Shown: piece after piece, positions 26,474-35,983 of the stretch
Layout of the letters: each line of letters starts with the position of its first letter
Numbering within the stretch: the stretch's first letter is position 1
NCBI RefSeq assembly: GCF_900101815.1
Contig: NZ_FNAO01000007.1
Coordinates: forward strand, 186,001 to 250,000
Reading direction: 5' to 3'
Length of the DNA: 64,000 nucleotides
DNA from: Pricia antarctica
Lineage (GTDB): Bacteria; Bacteroidota; Bacteroidia; Flavobacteriales; Flavobacteriaceae
Position numbers and translations under genes: made by a program
Notes under the pieces: generated by a model
Databases searched by the model: none
What the model saw: the letters and a program-made list of their open reading frames with translations, nothing else
Told to the model about the DNA's origin: nothing

Positions 26474-27613
26474 TTATTGTTTCGACAAGGCGAATTCATA
26501 GGCCTTTAGTATGCCCTCTTTTTCAAAAGCCTTTATTCTTTGACTAACATTAATTTTACATGATTGCAAATACTCTGGATTTTCCATAAAATACGCCATT
26601 CCTTTGGCCATCAAATCAACATCGTCTACCGGGGTCAAAATGCCGTAGGGCGTCTTCATCAGAGCATCGACCGCGGGCTTATCGAGCTCCATGATTTCAT
26701 CAGGACCCGATTTGCAATTCGTTGTCAGAATAGGCAATCCACAGGCCATAGCCTCTAGAAGTACGTTCGGAAAGCCTTCATGGTTCGAACCGAACACAAA
26801 AAGATCGGCGGATTTTAGGTATTTATAGGGGTTGGCATCGAAACCGAGGAAGTGGACGCGGTCGGAGAGATTCTCATCTTCGACAAGTTTCCTCAGGTCA
26901 TTTCCGAGAATTCCCTTTCCCAACAGATACAATCGCGCATTGGGGAATGCAGCAAGAGCTTTAATAAGCAGCTGTTGGTTTTTTACGGGGTCGAATCTTC
27001 CAACGGACACCATGTTAAAGAAAGCATCATCGAAAAAATTGGGTAGTGGATCAATTTCCTCTATTTTTTGTAGATCAATCGGGTTTTCAATTACTGCTGT
27101 AAGCTCTTTTTTTATGCCATAGTTCTCAACTAAGTCTTTTACATTCGCTTTTGAGTTGCCAATGACCAAGTCGGCTTTTGGGTATAGGCTTTTGACCAAA
27201 AAGTTGTTAATTTTTGATTGCATATCGCCATACCCATATATCATACTGGCGTAATTGCGTTCGCTGACAATAATTTTCGGAGGTCTTTTGTTAAAATGGC
27301 GCATCAATACATTGACATAATTCGGACGCGACAAAAGGCTAAATGAATGGGTTAGTTGAAGCTTTTTTGAAAGTTTGGCGTATTTGTAGGCCAAGAACGG
27401 CAGTTTCAAAAACTTAAATATGCCGTTTTCGTTTGCTTTTGATTTTTCAAGATAATGCATTGGAATATCATCGGGAAGAGCATAACTCATGGTCGTATTC
27501 ATCAAAATGAGATGAACGGTATGATTCTGTTTCTTTAGGTAAGGTAAGAGATAAGAAACTACACGTTCGGCACCTCCGCCCGACATCGAATAGATGAAGA
27601 TAGCAATATTCAT
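26474..27613 (-). CDS. Family 4 glycosyltransferase
   Basis: The 379-residue GT-B protein opens with 'NIAIFIYSMSGGGAERVVSY', where the Gly-Gly-Gly-Ala-Glu-Arg-Val loop is typical of GalNAc- or rhamnose-type GT4s. The donor domain has 'MVSVGRFDPVKNQQLLIKAL' and the E-x7-E motif in 'HEGFPNVLLEAMACGLP'. The donor specificity cannot be read. The start codon begins the conserved N-terminal strand, so the call is firm. Confidence 0.9.
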   Translation of the reverse strand: MNIAIFIYSMSGGGAERVVSYLLPYLKKQNHTVHLILMNTTMSYALPDDIPMHYLEKSKANENGIFKFLKLPFLAYKYAKLSKKLQLTHSFSLLSRPNYVNVLMRHFNKRPPKIIVSERNYASMIYGYGDMQSKINNFLVKSLYPKADLVIGNSKANVKDLVENYGIKKELTAVIENPIDLQKIEEIDPLPNFFDDAFFNMVSVGRFDPVKNQQLLIKALAAFPNARLYLLGKGILGNDLRKLVEDENLSDRVHFLGFDANPYKYLKSADLFVFGSNHEGFPNVLLEAMACGLPILTTNCKSGPDEIMELDKPAVDALMKTPYGILTPVDDVDLMAKGMAYFMENPEYLQSCKINVSQRIKAFEKEGILKAYEFALSKQ

Positions 27614-27680
27614 AAAGTATTACGTTTTAAAAAGGCCCGGTGTTGGAATACTATACAATTAGGCCTCCCTCTGGGATATT

Positions 27681-28451
27681 CTATTTGACACCTTTGGAAA
27701 TTCTGGTATAAAGATAGTACCATAATGTGGGATGAGACCAAATCTTGCTCTCCGAGGTCATACTTTTTTTTTCTTGGAGCTTATTTTCAGAAAAATCGGC
27801 TATAGCAAGATGCATCAATTGTATACCTTCTCCAATCTGTAAATAGGTGTAAGTGGTAAAATTATCTTTTTCATTTGGGGATATACTTTTCTGAAACAGC
27901 ACACCTCCCGTATCAATACCGGTATCTACCAAGTGTACGGTTACGCCACAATTTTTTCTATCATCATTCGCCAAGGCCCAATACCCCCCGTGAACCCCTC
28001 TGTATTTGGGTGTGATGCCTACGTGCGTATTGACAAATGTCGTATCGATACAGGTCAATACCTTTTTAGAAATAATCCGAGTGCCGTTTACGATAATCAA
28101 ATCCGGTTTTTCTTTCTGTAAAAATGAGATGCACTCTTTGGAATTTACCGAAGGTACATTTTTGATTTTTTCGGAAGGGATTTCGGTAGCATCAAGCTGG
28201 TATTGCGACTTGATTTCATCGATACGTTTTTTGGAATTTTTTTTAAGGGTTTTTGGAACGAACAAGCTAAATAATATTTGACCGAACACCTTTACATAGC
28301 CCAAGCGTTTAATTCTTTTTTTAATAAATTTTTTTTTATTGCCTCTACCTTCAATGATTACGTTTGCTATAGGAAAATCATTTTTCAGCCCGTTAAACAT
28401 AAAGGTCGAAGATTCACCACCTCCGGTAAGCATAATTATTTTTTTGTTCAT
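27681..28451 (-). CDS. Formyltransferase-family protein (PurN/FdtF-like sugar N-formyltransferase)
   Basis: The 256-residue protein keeps the full catalytic set of folate-dependent formyltransferases: Asn and His in 'NTHVGITPKYRGVHGG' and the Asp-Gly loop in 'VHLVDTGIDTGGVLF'. It lacks the Fmt-C domain of its relative at 20803-21780, so it is a distinct second formyltransferase. The likely acceptor is an amino sugar of the polysaccharide or its nucleotide precursor. It starts four bases inside the end of the polysaccharide deacetylase gene (28448-28451 overlap), so the two are translationally coupled, which suggests deacetylation followed by formylation. Confidence 0.8.
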   Translation of the reverse strand: MNKKIIMLTGGGESSTFMFNGLKNDFPIANVIIEGRGNKKKFIKKRIKRLGYVKVFGQILFSLFVPKTLKKNSKKRIDEIKSQYQLDATEIPSEKIKNVPSVNSKECISFLQKEKPDLIIVNGTRIISKKVLTCIDTTFVNTHVGITPKYRGVHGGYWALANDDRKNCGVTVHLVDTGIDTGGVLFQKSISPNEKDNFTTYTYLQIGEGIQLMHLAIADFSENKLQEKKSMTSESKIWSHPTLWYYLYTRISKGVK

Positions 28452-29434
28452 GACTCTTGTGTTAACCTATCGGATATTTCACCCATTGTTGAACTCTCAA
28501 AACCATATTTGGATTTAAGTGCGTCGTAATGATCGAGAATTTTATTTAATATCTTGAAATTTTCTTCTTGGTGCACTCCAAAATTGTGCGGATGCCACCA
28601 CAGATGATACACTTTTTTGTTTTTGGCGGCGTAAGTCATACCGTTTAATATTCTTTTTAATCTAATATCCTCCAGTAGACTCAATTTTTGGGAATAAGGC
28701 CTTAAAAATCGACTTGATGGAATATTATAGGGTGTCGCTGCCTTGATTTCTTCTAAATCGTAACAATTATGTCCTGAAATGTTTACATAGGAATCGAATA
28801 GCCTAAAAGCGCGTTTCATCAACTTCGGAGCTTCACCCATACCCCCGTTAAAGAACCATATTTTTTCATTACCGCGGTATGAAGTGATTCCCAAATCCTT
28901 TAGCACTTCGATATATTCTTTATTGAACTGATTTCTTGGGAAGATTATACTTTGTAAGGAAATACCTTTGGCCTCTCCGATTTTTTTAGCTGCTAGGAGA
29001 TCGTCCCTGAAATTTTCCTTGGTCTGTCCCTTCTCCAGACAATAATAATGGGAAAAGGTGTGGGTGGCAATTTCTTGGTTTGGGTATTTTTGTAAGAGTT
29101 CTATCAGCGAAAGAGCATAGTGATATTTGTCCGATTCCTCGTTCTCACCAATCTCATCAAACTTATCATTATAGGGTGAAAGATTTTTATTGACATATAG
29201 CGGTTTGCCTTTGGGGCTGGAGGCGATGAGTTCTTCTTTGTCCGACGCAAATAAAAAGCCGACTGTAGCAAAAGTGCCTTTGACCTGATGCGCCTCAAAG
29301 GCCTCGATCATCCTTGGCAATGCCTCCCTAACACCCAGTATATGCTTTCCATAACTTTCTAAGGTCAGATGGTCTCGCATGCCCCAAAAGAGTTCAAAAT
29401 CCAATGAAATAACGAATTTTCCGGTAGTAGTCAT
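28448..29434 (-). CDS. Polysaccharide deacetylase-family protein (NodB-like)
   Basis: 'FVISLDFELFWGM' starts the NodB-fold with the Asp of motif 1; 'YPNQEIATHTFSHYY' is the metal-binding His-x3-His motif; 'IIFPRNQFNKEY' matches motif 3; 'WWHPHNFG' matches motif 5. It would hydrolyse N- or O-acetyl groups from sugar residues. No signal peptide is visible, so it may act in the cytoplasm on precursors or on lipid-linked units. ATG 29434 leaves one base after the upstream glycosyltransferase stop; the longer frame from 29464 would overlap it. Confidence 0.82.
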   Translation of the reverse strand: MTTTGKFVISLDFELFWGMRDHLTLESYGKHILGVREALPRMIEAFEAHQVKGTFATVGFLFASDKEELIASSPKGKPLYVNKNLSPYNDKFDEIGENEESDKYHYALSLIELLQKYPNQEIATHTFSHYYCLEKGQTKENFRDDLLAAKKIGEAKGISLQSIIFPRNQFNKEYIEVLKDLGITSYRGNEKIWFFNGGMGEAPKLMKRAFRLFDSYVNISGHNCYDLEEIKAATPYNIPSSRFLRPYSQKLSLLEDIRLKRILNGMTYAAKNKKVYHLWWHPHNFGVHQEENFKILNKILDHYDALKSKYGFESSTMGEISDRLTQES

Positions 29435-29435
29435 T

Positions 29436-30521
29436 CTAATTTTCGTTAGTAGTACTTGATACAACTGAAAGAATCAGTTTTTCGTATTTATCAATCACAA
29501 TTTCGGAACTAAAATTTGATAGAACAGAATTCCGAACATCGCTACGTTTCCAATTATGATCAGCAGCTAAAATTCTAAGATACTCCGTTTCATTCTTTAC
29601 TAAATAACCATTTTTATCATGCTCGATGATTTCTTTCGTGCCCCCCGGAACATCAAATGCCAAAGCAGGGGTACCCATGGTACAGCTTTCCAGCACGGCA
29701 TTAGGAAAGCCCTCCGAAAATGATCCTTGTAAAAACAAGTCATTTTGTACAAGATACTTGTTTACTTCATCTGTATAGGATATATAAGTGATTTTTGAGT
29801 CTAGGTTTAGCTCATTAGCCTGTGCTCTCAAATTATCTCTTTCGGGGCCATCACCAATTATTGTATAATGAAATTTCTTGTTCAATCGAGCAAGAATTCT
29901 TAGAATACGGGCGTGGCCTTTGATTTTGCTCAAACGGCCTACAGTTATAAAGTTGTGATTTTTTTCGATACTGTCGACCACGTTGATTTCATCTGGATTG
30001 GTAATGGGATTACCGATAATGCATATTTTATCAGTAGAGGTATTATAAAGTTTCTTAAAATTATCAGCCATATCCTGCGATTGGCATATTACAGCATCGA
30101 CTTGAGAGAAACATTTCTTAACCAACCATCCTCCCACTTCCTTTGACTCGATATTGGTCGGTCGGATAACAAATCTGATGGAAGGAAATAATAATGCGAA
30201 AAATCCGGATACCATATTTAAATGCCCGACTGAACTTAAAACAATATCTGGCTTATTTCGACTCAAAAAGTGAAAAAGACTTGGAATGGCATGCAATACC
30301 CTGCTTTTACCCAAGTATATAACAGGGACATTATCAACTGAGTAAGTTGTTTGTTCCGATTTACCCATTACCAAAAGCGTTGTAGAGAATTTATCAGAAC
30401 TGAGGTTCTGGGAAACATAAGCAAATACCTTTTCGGCTCCACCGGCTACAAGAGACGGAATCATAAAAACAACTTTGATTCTTTTATTTTCAGTAAAATT
30501 AGTTCTATGACTTTCCTGCAT
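29436..30521 (-). CDS. Family 4 glycosyltransferase
   Basis: GT-B fold with 'VVFMIPSLVAGGAEKVFAY' at the N-terminus, 'NFITVGRLSKIKGHARIL' in the hinge region and the E-x7-E motif 'SEGFPNAVLESCTMGTP'. The N-terminal 15 residues are polar and precede the first strand, so a slightly later start is possible, although no other ATG is near. The gene is AT-rich like its neighbours up to about 46 kb. Confidence 0.88.
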   Translation of the reverse strand: MQESHRTNFTENKRIKVVFMIPSLVAGGAEKVFAYVSQNLSSDKFSTTLLVMGKSEQTTYSVDNVPVIYLGKSRVLHAIPSLFHFLSRNKPDIVLSSVGHLNMVSGFFALLFPSIRFVIRPTNIESKEVGGWLVKKCFSQVDAVICQSQDMADNFKKLYNTSTDKICIIGNPITNPDEINVVDSIEKNHNFITVGRLSKIKGHARILRILARLNKKFHYTIIGDGPERDNLRAQANELNLDSKITYISYTDEVNKYLVQNDLFLQGSFSEGFPNAVLESCTMGTPALAFDVPGGTKEIIEHDKNGYLVKNETEYLRILAADHNWKRSDVRNSVLSNFSSEIVIDKYEKLILSVVSSTTNEN

Positions 30522-30555
30522 TTAAAGTTTTTTTGGTTATGATACACATTTTCGT

Positions 30556-31683
30556 CTATTTTTCCAATTCCCTTATTTTCCTCAACTCCAAATAGACGTA
30601 CATGGAGAGTAATACATTATTATAGGCGAAGAAGTAGGTGTGGCTTACCAACATTGCAAGCGAGACAATGACCATGATATAGAAAAGTTCGGGCCGGGTT
30701 TTGAATAGTTTGAAACTTGCCATCAATAAATAACCATATAGTCCGATTAAAAGTAAAAAAGGAATGATACCTGATTCGCCAATGACCATTAAGTAAGTAT
30801 TGTGAACACCTGGTAAAACTCCATTTTTTCTTTGAAGTTTCATAAAGCCATGGCCGAAAATTGGCTTGTCCATAATCATATCGTAATACATGGCCCAGGT
30901 GCTAGTTCTGGAATCCTGCTCTAATGTTTTGGTCTGTACAGGACCTTCGTCGAAAATACTTTCTAAAGCGTCAAACCTATCGCTTGCAAAAATTTTGGTA
31001 TCGGTGAAGGTAAATACTCCAAGTAAAACAATACCTCCTATAATTGGTACTAGTATGTTCTTTTTATCTTTTGCAATTGCGATTACATTAATTAGCAACC
31101 ATACGATAACAAAAGTTCTTGAAAGGGTAACAATACCCCCCAATGTAAAAGCAAACTGACCTAAGAGCCGCCAAGTTTTGGATTTAATGGTGTAAGAAAG
31201 GGCAAAACCAAACAAACAGGCACTACCTGCAGAATTCGGGTTGAGATAAAAGCCACTATAGCGTCCTCGAATTAAGTCATACATCACATTGGCCTCGGGA
31301 AAGACAACGGCATTTAATATCACACTGAAGGCCCCTATCAAAAATATATAGAAAAAATCTTTTGGTTTACAGCGGTACATTAGCTCTGCACCACATATGA
31401 TGGCAATCATAAACCGCAGTGACTCTTTCATAAAAAAATTCGTGGTATCAATTTCGGTATAATTAAAACTGGTTATTGTAAAGTACAATACACTGAATAT
31501 GACAAAAGGTATTGCGGGTTTATGCCATGGTTTTGAAAAGAAATAGTACACCAGCAAAAGTAAGGATGTTGAATAGCTAACAAGAGATCCCATACCAGGC
31601 CCCATGTATACTAATGCAAAAGCGGTAAAATTACAAAACAATAAAAATAAGAGTAGATATTTTAAAAGTATAAGGGCTTTCAT
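30556..31683 (-). CDS. O-antigen ligase/polymerase-family membrane protein (Wzy/WaaL-like)
   Basis: This 375-residue protein has about ten hydrophobic helices. It carries the O-antigen ligase (Wzy_C) features of the family: a periplasmic stretch with 'DSRTSTWAMYYDMI', 'IFGHGFMKLQRKN' and 'GVHNTYLMVIGESG'. It either polymerises repeat units or ligates the finished chain to a carrier. The N-terminus contains the motif 'YMGPGMGS', which also occurs as 'YLGPGLGG' in the 50-residue protein at 45848-46000. As the only Wzy-like gene in the window it is probably the polymerase of this locus. Confidence 0.82.
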   Translation of the reverse strand: MKALILLKYLLLFLLFCNFTAFALVYMGPGMGSLVSYSTSLLLLVYYFFSKPWHKPAIPFVIFSVLYFTITSFNYTEIDTTNFFMKESLRFMIAIICGAELMYRCKPKDFFYIFLIGAFSVILNAVVFPEANVMYDLIRGRYSGFYLNPNSAGSACLFGFALSYTIKSKTWRLLGQFAFTLGGIVTLSRTFVIVWLLINVIAIAKDKKNILVPIIGGIVLLGVFTFTDTKIFASDRFDALESIFDEGPVQTKTLEQDSRTSTWAMYYDMIMDKPIFGHGFMKLQRKNGVLPGVHNTYLMVIGESGIIPFLLLIGLYGYLLMASFKLFKTRPELFYIMVIVSLAMLVSHTYFFAYNNVLLSMYVYLELRKIRELEK

Positions 31684-31712
31684 ACCAACTGTGTCATGTA
31701 GTTACTTACTAT

Positions 31713-32642
31713 CTAAATCTTTTTGGGTAATTTTAGGCGTTCGCCCAAAATTTTCGCCCATTTCTCTGGATGGATAGTCTCAAACCCGCTGCCAGGATGA
31801 AAGGTTATTTCTCCAAAATAAATACATTCGTTTAGTTCATAAAAATCTATCCTTGCATAGATAAATTCCGAGGATAAAGCCATTGCTAGATTGATCAGTT
31901 CCTCTAAATTTCTAGGACGAGGTATTTGCTTACCGTTATCCCATAAAGGTTTGTTGTTTTCCCAAACACTCCATGTGAATGGCAGTAAATTCCAGTTTGG
32001 ATCATACAAATTTCGTTTGTGGTCGGAGAATCTGTCAAGGTCGATTTGAATAATTTCAGGTCGCCCGTTAAAACAATGAATTTTATAGTCCATGGGTATT
32101 TTGCCACTTTCGTCTAAAAGCAGTTTTTCGACAATTATCCGTGGTTCAATATTCTTATATTGCCACTCCCGATATTTTTTGTAGTAATTAATTTCTAAAC
32201 GGTCAGTAAGTTCTTTTTGGATTTGTTCCCAATCGTTTCCTTCACTTTGGTATACGAATATACCTCCCCCGCTATCATGATTGGTCTTAATGATACAAGG
32301 AATTTGGTTGATATTTTCAGGAATAATTTTCTTAGGATCTTTTGTGTGAAAGTAAAGAGGAACAAGATACCGCTCTCCGATTTTTTCAGACACGTATTCT
32401 CTAACCGCATATTTATCAGCACATTGCGTATGCAATGGAGACCGATCATAAAGTTTTAACCAATTGATTTTTTCGTTCAAATCTTTCGGATTTGTCAGAT
32501 TTAATGCTTTCCCGGTTTTTCTGCGATATCTATGCTTGGTATAAATTTTGCTGGGTGAACGATTTAGTATATTGTGATAGCTAAATCTCAAAATGTTTCC
32601 AAGCATGGTATGATGATAGAATTTATAAAACAATGATTTCAT
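31713..32642 (-). CDS. TupA-like ATP-grasp protein, polysaccharide-associated
   Basis: The 309-residue protein matches the ATP-grasp family typified by TupA of teichuronopeptide synthesis, often annotated as 'glycosyltransferase'. It shows 'INWLKLYDRSPLHTQCADKY' near the N-terminus, 'CIIKTNHDSGG' (ATP-binding lysine), 'IVEKLLLDESGKIPMDYKIH' and 'FYELNECIYFGEITFHPGSG' with metal-binding Glu. TupA is linked to joining glutamate and glucuronate polymers, so an amide-forming role on a uronic acid is possible. No other peptide-polymer gene is present. Confidence 0.82.
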   Translation of the reverse strand: MKSLFYKFYHHTMLGNILRFSYHNILNRSPSKIYTKHRYRRKTGKALNLTNPKDLNEKINWLKLYDRSPLHTQCADKYAVREYVSEKIGERYLVPLYFHTKDPKKIIPENINQIPCIIKTNHDSGGGIFVYQSEGNDWEQIQKELTDRLEINYYKKYREWQYKNIEPRIIVEKLLLDESGKIPMDYKIHCFNGRPEIIQIDLDRFSDHKRNLYDPNWNLLPFTWSVWENNKPLWDNGKQIPRPRNLEELINLAMALSSEFIYARIDFYELNECIYFGEITFHPGSGFETIHPEKWAKILGERLKLPKKI

Positions 32643-32732
32643 ATTAAAAGTTACTAATGAGTTTGTCGTTTAATCTATTATAATCTCATGTTCTCTTGAG
32701 TATTTGATTAAAAGTCTCAAACTGTAGGACTG

Positions 32733-33314
32733 TCAAAAACTTTTGATTATCCGTAATGGATTACCACCGGCAACGACCATCGGCGGAACATTTTTATGAA
32801 CCACGCTATTTGCGGAAATCACACTGCCCCTACCAATTGTAATACCAGGTAATACAATAACTCCCGTGCCAAGCCAAACATTGTCTTGAATACTAATTTC
32901 CTTACTATCACCATTAGTATTAATACGGTTTGAAACATTAGGAAAGGACAGGTCGTGCCCATTCCCGTCGAATATTTGACAATTGGCTGCAATCAGGCAA
33001 TTCTTTCCTATTTTTATTTTAGTGTAGGCATGTATACAACTTCCATGAATTCTTGTATTCGCCCCGATTTCGATTATTGCACCCGGTCTATCCGCCATTA
33101 ATTTACAAGGCATAAACATATTAAGGTGGTAACCTATATTTTTAGAATTGATAGTTACATTATCACCGATAATCAATTGAGCCTTTTCATGTACGGATAT
33201 CAAGGGTTTATTCGTAAAAAGCACACCTTTTCCTAAACTTATATTACTTTTTTTATAGCTTGAAGTTAATAATTTTGATCTTATTGCCGATATAATTGAC
33301 TTTAATGAAAACAT
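32733..33314 (-). CDS. Left-handed beta-helix (hexapeptide-repeat) acyltransferase
   Basis: The 193-residue protein is built of hexapeptide repeats, visible as 'IEIGANTRIHGSCIHAYTKI', 'IGKNCLIAANCQIFDGNG' and 'IQDNVWLGTGVIVLPGITIG', closing with 'VVAGGNPLRII'. This is the LbetaH acetyltransferase fold (WcaF/NodL/CysE group), which moves acetyl from acetyl-CoA to a sugar hydroxyl or amine. The catalytic His is probably the one in 'GNGHDLSFP'. It could serve as the PglD-type N-acetyltransferase if a 4-amino sugar is made at 61331-64000, but similarity to PglD itself is not apparent. Confidence 0.85.
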   Translation of the reverse strand: MFSLKSIISAIRSKLLTSSYKKSNISLGKGVLFTNKPLISVHEKAQLIIGDNVTINSKNIGYHLNMFMPCKLMADRPGAIIEIGANTRIHGSCIHAYTKIKIGKNCLIAANCQIFDGNGHDLSFPNVSNRINTNGDSKEISIQDNVWLGTGVIVLPGITIGRGSVISANSVVHKNVPPMVVAGGNPLRIIKSF

Positions 33315-33342
33315 ATAATTGGATTAGATTTTTAATTAATGA

Positions 33343-34680
33343 CTATCCAAACTCTTTTAATTTTAATCTAAAAATATAATATGCAGCCGTAGTACTTTTC
33401 AAGATTGAAACTATAGTTGTACAAATCGCAATACCTAATATACCATAATATTGCATAAAGATATAGTCTAGGATTATATTTAAAACTAGGGCAATAAGTG
33501 AAATATAGGCTAAAACGGCATTTTTATTTATGCTCGTCAAAAAATTGACCATTATCATGCCCGAAATAGAGAACGGAAGATAGATTAAAAAAATCTGTTG
33601 TATCCGGGCTACCACCAAAGTATCTTCCGAATCAAATTCTTTACGCTCGAATAAGAACGCTACAAGGTCATGTGATATCAACACTCCTATAAGCACCAAT
33701 ACTGCTACTGAAACAAAAACGATTTTTAATGTTTTAAAGAGCGACTCAAAGGTTTTTTTCCTATTTTCTAATATCGATCTAGAGAAATGGGGCAGTAAAA
33801 CGTTAGTAAAGGCTATTACTAAAAGACCTGTTAAAAAGGCAGGTATTTTAAGGCCGTAATTAAGAGCGGCAATTGATCCTACAACCAATTGTGCAGCAAA
33901 GAATTGGTCTACCATTGTATTTAAACCTGATAATAGGCTAGAGGATACCTTTGCAGGTAATTGCGAAAAGAGAATTTTAATGTTGCTATTTTGAAAATCA
34001 GGAATTCCAAAAAACAGAATTTTTTTTGACAATGCTACTAATAATAAATACAAGAGGGTGGCAAAAGCGCCGAAAACCGTACCGGCTGCCAAAACCTGAT
34101 TGCCAAAAGCATCCTTAAAAAAAATTAAGCAACAAATTATTGCCAAAGGCGTAAAAATTCCACCGATTGTGGAAAGTCGGTACTCATCGGCTATATTTAA
34201 CAATCCCCCTATCAACGAAGCCAAACCCCAGAAAATAACACATGGAAGAAGCACGTAGAATTGTTGTTTAACCGAGGTGTAATAAGATGATGGATGCCCA
34301 GGATATAATTCCTCCAAAAATGTATCCGTGGACAAATAGGCAATTCCCATAAAAAGGAAACTTACCACCACAGTTATTAGAAAACTTGTTGCTTGAAAAG
34401 AGCCCTTGTCGCCTTTAATTTTCATTTCGGCGATATAGTTTGGTACAAAAACGCTTCTATAAGCACCCAAAAAAATGTTGCTAATCAATGTTGGAACTAG
34501 AATGGCGATATAAAAAGTATCTAAAAGTTCAGAGAGGCCAAAAGTAGCGGCGACCATAGTTTCTTTGTAGAATCCTAGCCCTTTTATGAGAAAAGTAATT
34601 CCACTTACCAAAACTAAGTTCTGAATAACCTTATTTTTACTTAACCGATTGAAGGTTTCGAGAACTTTGTTAGGTATCAT
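33343..34680 (-). CDS. MurJ/Wzx-type lipid-linked oligosaccharide flippase
   Basis: This 445-residue polytopic protein has about 12-14 hydrophobic helices of the MOP exporter superfamily. The N-terminus 'LVLVSGITFLIKGLGFYKET' and 'TFYIAILVPTLISNIFLGAY' resemble MurJ more than a classical Wzx. Within a glycan locus the simplest role is flipping the undecaprenyl-linked repeat unit to the periplasm ahead of the polymerase at 30556-31683. Housekeeping MurJ is expected elsewhere in the genome. It is 15 bases downstream of a GT4 gene and 28 bases upstream of the acyltransferase gene, so it is co-transcribed with both. Confidence 0.85.
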   Translation of the reverse strand: MIPNKVLETFNRLSKNKVIQNLVLVSGITFLIKGLGFYKETMVAATFGLSELLDTFYIAILVPTLISNIFLGAYRSVFVPNYIAEMKIKGDKGSFQATSFLITVVVSFLFMGIAYLSTDTFLEELYPGHPSSYYTSVKQQFYVLLPCVIFWGLASLIGGLLNIADEYRLSTIGGIFTPLAIICCLIFFKDAFGNQVLAAGTVFGAFATLLYLLLVALSKKILFFGIPDFQNSNIKILFSQLPAKVSSSLLSGLNTMVDQFFAAQLVVGSIAALNYGLKIPAFLTGLLVIAFTNVLLPHFSRSILENRKKTFESLFKTLKIVFVSVAVLVLIGVLISHDLVAFLFERKEFDSEDTLVVARIQQIFLIYLPFSISGMIMVNFLTSINKNAVLAYISLIALVLNIILDYIFMQYYGILGIAICTTIVSILKSTTAAYYIFRLKLKEFG

Positions 34681-34695
34681 TAAAGAATGGAAATG

Positions 34696-35799
34696 TTAAA
34701 GGTGCTGACCGAGTAAACGGTCAATAAGGTTCTTCCAAATACCGACTATATTTTCGGTGCTGTATTGTTCTACGGATTTTTGAGCTGCTTGGCCCATGGA
34801 AAGGCGTAAATTATCATTCGCAGCGAGCGTTTGCAATTTCAGGGTAAGAGCATCGATATCGTCTACAGCCACCAAATACCCATTCAATTCGTTTTGAATC
34901 ATTTCGTCCGGGCCAGTAGGGCAGTCTGTCGAGATGCAAGGTAACCCCATGTTCATTGCCTCCAGCAAAGCATTGGGAAAGCCTTCATATCGGGAGGTAA
35001 ATGCAAATATTTTGCTCGACGCATACTGGAAAATAATGTTCGACTTTTTCCCCAACAAAAATACAAGTTTCTCAAGCCTTAATTCGGATATTAAATCCAT
35101 AAGTTTCGGTCTTAAACGGCCTTCACCGGCTATATGAAGTTGCCAGCCTTCGAGTTTAGCTTTTGAAAAGGCGCGGATAAGGACATCATGCCCTTTTTGA
35201 TGTTCAAGACTACCTACATTAAGCACTATATTCTGCTTTTTTACTTCTGGCATTCTATCGAAGTCAGTTTTGATGGGATTGGGAATAATCACCATTTTGT
35301 CATCTTTAATAAAAGACGTGTAAAAACTTTTAACCCTTAAGGTCTGAACGATTAATACATCGGCCATTGGATATACAATACGTCTTAATATCTTCCAAAA
35401 AGCGCTGGTAGAGGCACTTTGAAGATAAGGGTTGTTGCGTTCACTTATAATTACGGGTATGCCCAAACGTTTTCCAGCCAATGTTGCCAGAATATTGTTA
35501 GCCGTCATGAAACCAATGCAGAGATCGATTTTCTGTTGTTTCAATATTTTTGAAATTACTTTATAAATCTTAAAATTGGAGTTGATGGCTTCAAAGATAT
35601 TTTTACTGGGTTTCAGACCATTTATGCAGTGCAATAGCGTTACCGTTTCTTTCAGTTCGTAAAAACTAGGCGAATCTTCAATAGTTATTATGTATACATT
35701 GAAATGTGAGGACAAAGCATTACTTAATATGCTTACAACACGTTCTGCCCCACCAGAGGATAATGAGTGAATTACAAAAGCTATATTCTTCTTTTCCAT
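34696..35799 (-). CDS. Family 4 glycosyltransferase
   Basis: A 367-residue GT-B protein starting 'KNIAFVIHSLSSGGAERVVS', with the hinge 'NVGSLEHQKGHDVLIRAF' and the E-x7-E motif 'YEGFPNALLEAMNMGLP'. It is the first gene after the 184-base gap that follows the pectate-lyase-like lipoprotein gene, so a new transcript may start at 35800-35983. Donor and acceptor are unknown. Confidence 0.9.
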   Translation of the reverse strand: MEKKNIAFVIHSLSSGGAERVVSILSNALSSHFNVYIITIEDSPSFYELKETVTLLHCINGLKPSKNIFEAINSNFKIYKVISKILKQQKIDLCIGFMTANNILATLAGKRLGIPVIISERNNPYLQSASTSAFWKILRRIVYPMADVLIVQTLRVKSFYTSFIKDDKMVIIPNPIKTDFDRMPEVKKQNIVLNVGSLEHQKGHDVLIRAFSKAKLEGWQLHIAGEGRLRPKLMDLISELRLEKLVFLLGKKSNIIFQYASSKIFAFTSRYEGFPNALLEAMNMGLPCISTDCPTGPDEMIQNELNGYLVAVDDIDALTLKLQTLAANDNLRLSMGQAAQKSVEQYSTENIVGIWKNLIDRLLGQHL

Positions 35800-35983
35800 T
35801 CCATAGAAAATATTTCAAAATTGGAAGACTTTACCGGTAAATTTCCGACAGGAGCACTTTTGACAGAAATGAATAAATTAATTCGGATAAAGAAACCAAT
35901 TTTCAATATAAATTTTTTTACCCCATTTAGAATTGAACAGAGGACAGCTCGAAATAAGTTGCAAATATAGTTAAATCTCTCAG

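Noticed and set aside
33343-34680. Housekeeping MurJ assignment
   Set aside because: The fold fits, but the gene lies among glycosyltransferases and an acyltransferase, so I keep the more general flippase call.
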